Shown here one piece after another: positions 54,746 through 64,000 of a stretch of 64,000 bases of DNA (positions are counted from its first letter, which is position 1; the number at the start of each line of letters is the position of its first letter). The DNA is from Sciurus carolinensis. Lineage: Eukaryota > Chordata > Mammalia > Rodentia > Sciuridae. The position numbers were made by a program, and so were the translations under genes. The notes beneath the pieces were generated by a model, which saw nothing but the letters and a program-made list of their open reading frames with translations, did not search any database and was not told where the DNA came from. The stretch lies in the NCBI RefSeq assembly GCF_902686445.1, contig NC_062214.1:46199454-46263453 (forward strand), read 5' to 3'.

Positions 54746-56600
54746 AAAAGGCTTCGACTTGTCAATATTCTGAGTTTAAGGTTTGTATGCAATTTTGGAC
54801 CTATAGATATTTATCTTTGAAGAGATTATGTAAACCCCCTGTGTGCTAACTCCATGATGAAATGCAAACACACATACACACAAACAAACACAAGCAGTCA
54901 TGTGTGCACAAAAGTTCTTGCCAGGAGTAATAGCTCTAGTCACATCTAATCACAAATTTCTCCAACCTTTCTAGCAGTTAAATGCTAGACGTGAAAGAGA
55001 AGCTGTAAAGGCGCAATGAAGGCCATGTAGTTAAGTCCTCTTATTCCACTGTAACGTACATTAGTGTGAATACAGCCTAAAACAACCCAAAGACCTCAAG
55101 CCCAGAGTTCTTAAAATGTCACTGAGCCCCACCTAAGGCTATTTGTCTAAATTGAGGCTCTGCTATATGCCAAGCCCCAGCCAATTCCACAGCCCCTCTT
55201 CCAGAGTTACCTATGCCTCAGTTTAAAGAGAAACTAAGATGAAAGTGCCAGATTCGTTCTGCCCAAATCAGTTGGCTGACGTTGCAAACATGAACACATG
55301 TCGCACATATGCAAACACCAGCCCCTCGAAAAATGACCTGGGATATATTTTGTGTAACGTAATTGCAGAAGAGAGATTAAACCAAGGCAGGGTTTTGGTT
55401 CAACTAAAGGTGTCATTAGACAAAATGGAATGGACAGCACCCTCAGATGCTACCCGTTAGAGGGGAGCAAACTTTTCCCCTGTTGGCCTGTCAAGAGGCA
55501 ATATTCCAAATGCTGAATATTTCCCGGTCTGATGGATATTAATTCTGTTATCCATTCTGCTGATGTCTAAATGCCTAGATGTCTTGTCAAAACTCATTTT
55601 CTCAGTGTATCCACTTATACAGTTTACAGCCTTGTAGCCCTGTTCAGCATCTGTCACTGCATTTCAAACCACCCTATAACCTTTAAGCTTTTGATTGCTG
55701 CTGAGAAATACTGAGCAGTTTTAAGGGTGTTTAGTTTTTTGTTATTGTTATAAATATTAATTTGCATGTACTTTTAAATTATTTTGATACTATCATATAA
55801 AAACTATAATTTATTAAAGTAAATGAACATAAATTTTTTATAAAATACTTCAAAAAACTGATAAGATTTATAAATTACACAATTCAAGATCTCCTTAAAA
55901 GATGTCTGTGAAAGGGTTTTAAAAATAATCAAGACCAATGAGCCCCATAAGAATTTTTGTATCTGTTCTTTTAGTCTTAGTGGTAGGTATATGCATAACA
56001 TTTTATAGCAAAAAAGGGATTTTTAAAAATATTACAAGCAATCCTGTATTTTAAAGTTGTGTACATCAAGGTCCTGTAGTGACAAAGTTACTCCCAGATT
56101 TTCTTGCAACTTGTTAAAAAGTGAAATAAGGTTTGCATTTTGGAACATAAGCTTAAAAAACAATAAAAATCAAATCAGATGAAGTAATTTGGGTCTTAAC
56201 ATTTATTACCAAATGAAGTTAATGAAAATACACAATTTTCTTTAATTTTGGAGGCTCTGCAAAGGATAAGTGAGGTGTTTTTCTTTCTTTCCCTTACCTC
56301 CTCCCTCCCCTTTTTAAACCGATAATCGTACCCCTATCACAGGTATCCATATGGGGGAAAAACAAAGTTCAGCTGTACAATGTAGTATTGCCATAGCCAG
56401 TGTGAAAAAGGTTTCCCTCTGCTAAGGTTCATGGCAATTAAATAATGTTAACTATAGCAATAATCATAAAAATACAAAACTATGTTGAGCCCTCAGGACA
56501 ATTCCATATTTCTCAGATGCCATCAGAAGTGTGAGGATTGTGTTTGCCCAAGTCCATTCCACGTCTAGAGACCTGTGTTATTTAACATTGATTTCTCCCC
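54746..56600. other. Long unassigned stretch
   Basis: Nothing recognised apart from a short ACACACAA-type run near 54868-54893. 55700-56260 is very AT-rich. Confidence 0.45.
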
Positions 56601-56601
56601 T

Positions 56602-56775
56602 GTAATTTTTATTGGTGCATAAAATGCACATAATGGTAAGACTTGTTGTTACATATTTGTATATGCACATGATATAGCAATATAATTTGACCAATAACAT
56701 TCCCCCAGTATTTCCTTTTTTCCTCCCCATCTCCCTCCCGCAGGTCCCTTTCCCCTACTCTACTTGTTTTAACCT
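56602..56775 (-). mobile_element. L1 3' UTR fragment, minus strand
   Basis: Plus strand begins 'atttttattggtgcataaaatgcac', the complement of the 'cactaataaaa'-type terminus at ~24570, and continues through T/C-rich 'ccccatctccctcccgcagg' sequence, the complement of a polypurine tract. Confidence 0.6.
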
Positions 56776-57279
56776 TGTTTAAAGGCAAGTTCAGCTCCCA
56801 AATCCTTGGATGATTCAATTATCCTGACAACCTATTGCCCCAAATTGAGTAGTGTTTGTGACTTGTTCGTTGCCACTTCTCCTGAAGTCGAATCTGTCAG
56901 TGCACAATGCACGCATGGCTAAGTCAATCTCTGACTCCAAGGCTGCCACCAGTTCACTGTGCAGATCCTTACACTTAACCGGGAGACAGGGATCACCTGT
57001 GCAAGAGCAGGAAGACAGAGGAATCTTTAAAGACAGCCAACCTCTGCAGTGAGTGGAGACTTTGAAGGTAGCCTGCTCCTTTCTCAGCTGTTTCCAACAG
57101 GGGCCAAAGTAGTACAGTGTGAAAGACATAGACTGAAACATGTTTTCCTGTATCATCATAGGGTGTCCACAGATGTGAGGCCAGTCAGTCCCAAGCTTTT
57201 CCTCTCACATCGTGGAAAAACAGTTGCAAAGCAAAAATACCACATTACCCTATCTCTTCCCTTCAGAGAGTCTCCTAAA
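56776..57279. other. Unassigned stretch
   Basis: No gene or repeat recognised. A 114-codon minus frame has no domain. Confidence 0.4.
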
Positions 57280-57440
57280 GGAGAAGTTCTCACATTTTAA
57301 TGCACACAAGAATCACCTGGACAGTTCTTAAAAGTCCTGATGTCCAGACTGCAGCCCAGACAAATTCAATCAGAAACTCCAGGGCTGATCCCCAGGCATC
57401 AGGATGTTCTATGGTTCCTCTAGCCACCGTGGAGCATCAG
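57280..57440 (+). mobile_element. MER5-type hAT-Charlie relic
   Basis: 'cacattttaatgcacacaagaatcacctggac', 'cagactgcagcccagac', 'tcagaaactccagggctgatcc' and 'catcagtactttaaaa' follow MER5A from near its 5' end. Confidence 0.8.
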
Positions 57441-59498
57441 TACTTTAAAAAAACCCTTTGGCAAAAGCAGGACTGGTTGAATTGGTCTTTAGTTGATGGC
57501 ATAAGAATTGAACATTGATTCTAGATGTCTCTCCACTGGCCTTATTGCAGTGCTGGGGACGAGTACTTTTCCCTGCGGTGATGATGCGGGTCTTTCTGCA
57601 TACAATCTGCAGACCCTGTCTAATATTTTCCATACCGGGCAATGAGATCACAAACTCCAAAACACTAAATCAAAACCGGAGGCATTACGGGTCTTCAATA
57701 AAACTCCATAGCCCATACACAAGGGGGAGGGAAAAGAAAATTAAAACCATCACTGAACTGTGGACATATTTTATATGTACATATATGTGATACATACATA
57801 TATTTTGAGAGAAAAGGATACCCAACAATAATTAGTTAAAAAAGGGGTAGGAAAACAATGAAAAGCTGCTTGCAAATAAAAAAATTCCATTTGTACCTTA
57901 AAGAAAGCTCATCATAAAAGACACTTGATTTCTGAAAAGGGAAAGGGATATAAATGTTATTGTGGGGAGAAATAATAGAAATACGCATATAAATAATTGA
58001 ATTAACATGAAGGAGAGCCTACTTTGATAATAATATGCAATTATAGAGAACTTAGGGCATTTGAGTTTACATGAAACAAAACAATCCATAACTCAGTAAC
58101 TCTTTTTATTCCAAAATAGTAATTCTAAATAACATGCTGCATATGAAAACAAAGCCATTGCTATCTAATTATGTGTCATAATTTTAATCATGGAAGAAAT
58201 GGATAACCGAAAGTGGAGCCAGTACTTTTGCTTCACTGTACCTTGCAGGAGGGGAATCTGGGCTCTGTCCACCTGCAGGTTTTAGTGTTCTTCAGTGACA
58301 GAACTATTATTACAACAATAGTTCTGCAAATCTACTTTTTTTCCAGGTGCTAAATTATGCTTTTTGTGCTGAAGGATGAAGAGGACTGATCTTTAATAAG
58401 TCAGACAAATCCAAGTAAACAAGGACTGGCAGGACATTATCTTTAATCAAGACAAATGACTCCATAAGTGTCCTTTGGTTACCATGACTGCCCTCCAAGT
58501 TCTATGGCTACGTAGAAGCAGAAATTTCTAAAGCATTGCCCTTGCATTTGAGTGCAGTACACTTTAAGCTGGTTCAAATTAGGCTAGGCTAGTATGGATG
58601 TCTCACACGTGTCAATATTTGCAGGCAAGCAAATCTGATCAGCAGGGGCATCCTTTAGGCAGCAGGAGACCGTTGCCTGCCCCTGCCTTTGCAAATCATT
58701 TCCAAAACAGTCACATCACCACTGTCTCTGTTCCCTTCTGTAAATGCTACTTCTTTCCTTTGTACACTACCCGACCCCATGACTACTCTTAGGACTCCCC
58801 TTTTCGAAGTATTCAGGAGATAAGCCCCATGGAAATTTGAAACTTCCCAAACATTTCTATTTTAATATTGCTATTTAGACTTAGCACTGTCATATAAACA
58901 TTTTTGAGAGTTCACTGCAAAAGTGGAATTTTGACCAGTGCCCTGGAGCCTTCTGCAGGTTTTTCAGTTAATGAAATGAAATAAAATAGATCTTATTTTA
59001 TTGGATGGGTGATTTTGTACAAGGGGAAATTGAAATTTATGCGACATGCCCTTTTCAGGGCAAATGAGGGAGATATACAGTAAATGGAACTCGGATTTTA
59101 TTCAGGTGAGGATATACACACAAGAACAATTAAGGACATGAGCCCTTCAAAGACTCAGAGAAATTATTTCTTACTACAAAGGGCAGTAGCCTTCTGTAGT
59201 TTGTTCTTAGCACTTAAATGCAACGTTCAAAATGATTCCACTCTAAAAGCAATGTTATAAATGTAGTACTCAGGACCTCACATCTCAAGGTAAAAAGTAT
59301 CTTATATCTTTCGTTAAAGAAACTTAATTTTCCCAGTTTATTTCTAGTGGGAGTTTCAGAGCAAATCTATTTTCTGATATATTTTTTCCCCTATGCCTCT
59401 GAACGAAAACAAGGAACTCTGGCCATCAGTGTTGTATCACACGAAAAACATTCATCTATTTTCATTTATTCATTTCATTTGAGAAAATGAAAAAAAAA
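57441..59498. other. Long unassigned, repeat-poor stretch
   Basis: Two kilobases with no recognised repeat or gene. It is a good place to look for conserved non-coding DNA. Confidence 0.45.
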
Positions 59499-59521
59499 TT
59501 TTTTTTTTTTTTTTTTTTTTT
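59496..59521. repeat. T tract
   Basis: A pure run of about 25 T preceded by a shorter A run. No SINE body is attached on the right, so its origin is unclear. Confidence 0.85.
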
Positions 59522-60255
59522 GCTTTTCCCGTGCATTTCCAAGGACACAACCCACCGTCAGTCGTCAGGGTAGTGCAAATGGCGATCCAACTCACTGCAG
59601 CTGACCGGACTTGCTTTCAATAATGAACATTTCCCGCCCAGCAAACAAAAAGCGGACCTAGGCAAAGAACCGACTGTGATCCCCGTGGCCACAAGCAGGC
59701 CATATGAAAGCAGGCCTAGGGAATGGGTCCATGCGAAAGCAGGACGGTATTTCGTGCCTCTGGGTGCTGTGTTTGAATGTTAATTTGCACCATCTTCAGT
59801 ACCTTGCATTTGGGATTTGTGGAAGTCTGTGTGTTCGGGTTTGGAAAGCAGGTGCTGTGCGCAACGCATCCCCCATCCCTCCTTGTGGGGAGGACGTACT
59901 GGCCTCGCGCCCTGCAGCAGCGCTCACAGAGGCCGATTCCCTCCTCCCTAACCCCCTCCCTTCACGTCGCAGTCACTGTCCTGGGGGGTTTTGTTAATGC
60001 AACGTTTCGGTTTCCCGCTTGCTAGTTCGCTGTTTATAGGCTCCCTCAGGTTTTGCAGTTCCCCTTTCTGGCTCAGTTCCTTTCCCCAGACGTTTCCATG
60101 CAGCTAATCACTTCTCAGTTCTCTTTTAGTCATTTTTTTTTTTTTTTTTGTTATTTTGTGTGTGGTGCGGCGGGATCTCCTATAACAAATATATCTGTGG
60201 ACTGGAGTGGGGTTTCAGTATAACCCTGCACATAAAGCTTGTCCTGCTGTAACCC

Positions 60256-60261
<6 letters not shown>

Positions 60262-60289
<28 letters not shown>

Positions 60290-60493
60290 TACCCGGGATT
60301 GAATCCAGGGGTGCTCAGCCAATGCATCACATCCCCAGGTCCCCTTTTTTTAATTTTTAATTTTGGTACAGGGTCTCACTAAGTTGCTTAGGGCTTCACT
60401 AAATTGCTGAGGCTGGTCTCGAACTTTTCATTCTCCTGCCTCAGCTTCCCAAGCCACTGGGATTACAGGCGTGCGCCACCACGCCCGGCTTTT
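60262..60493 (-). mobile_element. B1-dID SINE, minus strand, with internal duplication
   Basis: T tail, complemented ID ('acccgggattgaatccagg'), complemented B1 ('attctcctgcctcagcttcc', 'gggattacaggcgtgcgcc'). 'tcactaagttgcttagggc' is followed by 'ttcactaaattgctgagg', the same internal duplication as at 27838. Intact CpGs in the B1 half suggest youth. Confidence 0.93.
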
Positions 60494-61608
60494 TTAAAAA
60501 AGGTAAATTTAAAAAGAAAATTAAAAGACTCGGTTTATTTGACCTCAATTTTGAACCATACCCCTCACCACCGAGTGCTCTTAAAAACAGAAAATGTGCA
60601 GAAATTGAGCCAGGCCGGGACTAGCGTGAGCAAAAGCCGACTCCGCGATTCGGAGACTCTGTTTTAAGAAGGAAGACCCAGAATCCCAGACTCGGGTCCT
60701 CGCGGGCGGCTGGAGGGACCAGAGTGCGTGATTATTCGGACTTTCCCCAGGGTTCTCTGGGAATGCCGCCTGCGTTTTCTGCTCTCGTTGAGTCCAAGGA
60801 GATCCGAAACGCGCACCTGTGGGACCCGAATGAGACTTCATTTGCTGGTTTGATTTTCTCTTGGGAAGCCTGAAATGCGTGGGCCCCGGGGAACATTCCA
60901 GACTGTTGCACTTTTCGTTTTGCAACCAAACAATTCCCGCAAACAGTTTCATCAAAAATCAAAGGGACGCAGGAGGCGTGAAGTGGGGGCTACTGTAGCT
61001 TCAAGGACGGCCTTGTTAACTGAGCCCCTAGCTAACTCGCAGCTTGAACTTTTGGGTGCTGAGTTCATGGTTCAGGTAGTAAACAGCTGAGAGTACTCAT
61101 CCACAAACCTCTCCTCTGCCAGCACCCACTACCCCCAGACACCCACTTCGCGCTTGCTTTTTGGCTCGTACAATTTTCACACAGCTTGCCTCTCCTTTCT
61201 CTGCTTTAGGATACCTCGCTCAGGTCCCGAGGTCGCTCAAGGACCCTCACATCACTGCTGCCCCCGTGGGCGTCCAGCCCCAGGCAAAAGAGTCAAGTCG
61301 TTAATTCCTGCATGCACCCTCTGCTGGGTAGTTTCCGCGCCGCTGGAAGCCACACTTCACTTTGTTGCAAGTACCATCCACAGCTCGCAAAACTACTGTG
61401 CCAAACCCAACTACGCAAAAACGCGGAACCCGCGAGCTCTTTACCTCTTTGCTTTCAGTGCTGACCAGTAGCTGCCCCCAGGCCCTGGAGAGGGTCAAGC
61501 TGCATCCGCATAAGTGGAAGAGATGTTTATTTTCCTTTCGCAATCCCACCTCTGGGTCATCTCTCCCCTGGACTAGCCGGCGGCACCGGAACCCGCGGAG
61601 CCCAGTCT

Positions 61609-61628
61609 GGGGCCGACAGGGGGCGACA
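61609..61628 (+). promoter_or_regulatory. Candidate CTCF binding site
   Basis: GGGGCCGACAGGGGGCGACA closely fits the CTCF core (consensus about CCACNAGGGGGCGC), including the invariant AGGGGGCG. It lies in the CpG-rich region. Occupancy cannot be known from sequence. Confidence 0.5.
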
Positions 61629-61730
61629 AACTGTAAGATTTTCCTGGTGGCTGGCTGGGCAGAGGGCTGTAGAGCGCTGCTGAGTGGTCCCGGCTAAGCG
61701 AAACTGGCTGCCGGGAGGGAGAGGAGGGGT

Positions 61731-63740
61731 GAGGTGAGGTCAGGGCCCTGCTAGTTCTGCTATCCCAGAGAGTTCCCCAGGTGTATCCCCCCAAATCTTT
61801 CTCCAGCACTTTCCCAGCTAGGGGCGGCCTTCCCTGGAGGAAGAGGGGTGATGTCTGGAATTTGTTGCCTGCGCCCCGCGCTCTGCTAGGCAGAGGCAGG
61901 TTGGATGTTCCTCTGAAAAGGTAGTACAAATTGCTTTATTTGCTTTTTGAGCGTGCCTGTGGGGGAAAGAAACGACCTTAGCTGCTTTTTCGAGTCACCA
62001 GAGTGCACTGGATTGAGGTGTGGATGCTGTTTCTCACATCTCAAAGACCTCACGTGTAGGAATCCACCTTTCTTGGTATCCCTTGCCTGATTTGAAATCT
62101 GGGCAATGAGCTTTCAGTTCAGAGTTTAACAGGTTCCAAAATACCTAGAGGGAACTGAACAGGGGTATGTCATCCTCACTACCCAAAGTCCCAGAGCACC
62201 CAGCAGGCATCCTCTGTAGTCCGGTGTCCTCTGCTTGGTGCCTTCCCAGAACTCCTGTCTCCGATCTGCCCACCATAATCCAAACCATGTCTTTGATCCT
62301 TACCCCAGCGCTGCCATGTTCTGACAGGTCTTAACTTCCAAATGAGTTTTCCTGCTCCCAATCTTGCATCCTCCTCCTAATGCATTGACTCCCAAACCTC
62401 TCTACTGTCCTGGAGAACTTCCTGAAGTTACCAGAGGGTGCTGGAACTCAGGAGTCAATTTTCTGGATCCTCCTCTTCCCTCTCTTGGGGTAAATCTTGC
62501 CTCAGTTTCAGCCCCGCTGGGACTTGCGCACCATCTCCTGAGAATCCAGGATTTATGGCTCAGACCCTTCAAACTAACACTTTGGGATAGGTTGATTAGG
62601 AGCCAGCGATGATCTCTGGCCCCGCAGTGGAGGGAAAAAAATCTGGGCCTCCACTGCTATGGCTCCCCAGGCAGAGTCTTGGAAGGCATTAGTAAGCTCG
62701 GCGAGATGCCAGGGCTACTCTCAACAACTATAACTGGAGGATTGTGTGTTTAGGGGAGCAGGGTATTTTCTTGTTTTCTGAGGAGTGCTGTGAATGCTTC
62801 GAAGTACAAGGAACCATGGCTGTTTCTAGTGCCTAAGTTCTCCCTACTCTGGTGCATTCAGTGCAAAGCACTGAGTTTACTTTCCCCACCTTGAAACTCT
62901 TAGATTCTGGTCTTGGTCAGTTCAGGTGCAAAATACAAGATTTTCCCTTTCACTTGCTTTCTCCTGGCCCCCTTTTCATGGCTTCCTCTGGGACTGTCAC
63001 AGTTAGCAATACAGGCTGACAAGTGTAGAATAATGCTTTGAAGTGGAATAGAAAAGATTTAGTGTTTATCACCAGGGTCAAAGAATGCAGGGGTCCCTAA
63101 ACTCCGCTTAAATGAAGGTCAAAGGACCATTCTGTGGTTTAGCAGAGGTCTCCTGGAGGCTGCAGGTACTGGGGAAAGGCGAGGCCAGACCTACTCAGGA
63201 TGGAAGGGTGCAGGGATTCCACGACCTGAAAGAGAAAGAGACTATTCTTCTGACCTAGAGTTATGCATTCGGTCTCCTGAGAATGGTCAGGACACCTTTG
63301 GGGACCAGAGGCAGCAGGTCGGAATCTCTTTCCCTTTGCTCCTGTGTCACCTCTTTGATTGAAATGAGTTCTGGTGGGTGGGCTGCAAGACAGAATCTGG
63401 AATGTGCCCCTCTCGGGTCATTGAAATTGCCCTGTATTTCAAGGGAGTGGGTGGCTATTAGACGTAAAGATTTCCTGAGAGCAGCGCTGGGGAGTCGACC
63501 AGAAATGGGATACACAGGAGTCAGCTCCTCATCGAACCAGAGGACCCTCCTCCCCAGAAGCCCTGTATTAAACTAGACCCTCTCTCCTCTTTCATCTTGA
63601 TATTCGCACCCAGCTGGGATATTGACCCCATTCTTGCAGTGCTCCAGCTTAGGAGGGAACTGGTTGAAGTAGCCACACCCTAAACACCTTGCCATAATCA
63701 ACTTTTACCCTCTGATGTCTCATTAGTATCGATGGTAGGG
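61731..63740. other. Unassigned, moderately GC-rich stretch
   Basis: No repeat or gene recognised. Frames of 60-97 codons lack domains. Confidence 0.4.
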
Positions 63741-63747
63741 GTGGTAA

Positions 63748-63787
63748 GAAAACTAAAACCAAAACTAAAACTAGTACTAGTACTAAC
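63748..63787. repeat. AAACTA/CTAGTA simple repeat
   Basis: 'aaaactaaaaccaaaactaaaac' units pass into three CTAGTA-type units. Confidence 0.8.
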
Positions 63788-63922
63788 ACATATAATCGGT
63801 TTGAAATGACTTCCCAATCATTCCCAAAGTCAGAGAAAGGAAGGGGTTGCAAGGGTCTGGGAGCAAGTGCCCTGTCCCAGGTCCAACTGGTTTTGGAAAT
63901 TGGGGCGGTGTGTGTTTTTTTG

Positions 63923-63924
<2 letters not shown>

Positions 63925-63954
<30 letters not shown>
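63925..63954. repeat. (GT)n microsatellite
   Basis: Fifteen uninterrupted GT units near the right edge. Confidence 0.95.
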
Positions 63955-63956
<2 letters not shown>

Positions 63957-64000
63957 GTAAGCGGGGAGCTGGTTCCGGAGTGGGGTGGAGAAAAGCCTAG

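Larger units (their letters stand above)
59522..61730. promoter_or_regulatory. GC/CpG-enriched candidate regulatory region
   Basis: After 59.5 kb the base composition shifts: CpGs become frequent ('cctcgcgccctgcagcagcgc' near 59900, 'cgaaacgcgcac' near 60805, 'agccggcggcaccggaacccgcgg' near 61575). No open frame with a domain is visible. It may be a weak CpG island or an upstream region of a gene beyond the window. A SINE at 60262 interrupts it. Confidence 0.35.

Overview
This window is intergenic nuclear DNA from a rodent, most likely a squirrel relative (ground squirrel, marmot or tree squirrel). I see no intact cellular protein-coding gene, rRNA or tRNA gene. Three things point to the lineage: dimeric short elements with a 7SL/B1-type left half and a tRNA-derived ID-type right half (B1-dID), free ID monomers, and rodent-style L1 copies. 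They sit on a eutherian background of MIR, L2, MER5, Tigger, MLT1 and other MaLR LTRs. Family names come from pattern recognition only; no database search was run.

Layout. 0-10 kb: a TATC-type microsatellite, MaLR and MLT1 LTRs, a Tigger relic, a short L1 3' end behind a CA repeat, ID SINEs, a second Tc1/mariner-type relic and a well-preserved L2 3' end. 9-16 kb: mostly fossil L1, cut by a MaLR LTR, a B1-dID SINE and a short minus-strand L1. 16-28 kb: a long mammalian dispersed repeat, a hAT-type relic, several 5'-truncated L1 copies in both orientations, and a minus-strand stretch at 22.1-23.35 kb with exon-like traits. 28-41 kb: mainly unassigned sequence with MaLR, MIR and SINE insertions.

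41.1-48.2 kb is the centrepiece: a full-length L1 of about 7.1 kb inserted inside an older L1. It has a GC-rich 5' UTR of ~138-bp repeats starting with a YY1-like site, ORF1, ORF2 (endonuclease, reverse transcriptase, Cys-rich C-terminus), a G-rich 3' UTR, a ~93-nt A tail and a perfect 16-bp target-site duplication. Both ORFs are broken only by single-base losses, all at or compatible with short homopolymer runs, which looks more like consensus error than decay.

48.3-59.5 kb holds another truncated L1 with a TA repeat grown inside it, SINEs, MIRs, a MER5 relic and long unassigned stretches. 59.5-64 kb is more GC- and CpG-rich, carries a strong CTCF-like core at 61.61 kb, and may approach a gene beyond the right edge.

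No genes here work together in a pathway. The window records layered retrotransposition: Mesozoic-age relics (MIR, L2), then eutherian DNA transposons and MaLR LTRs, then squirrel-lineage SINEs and young L1.
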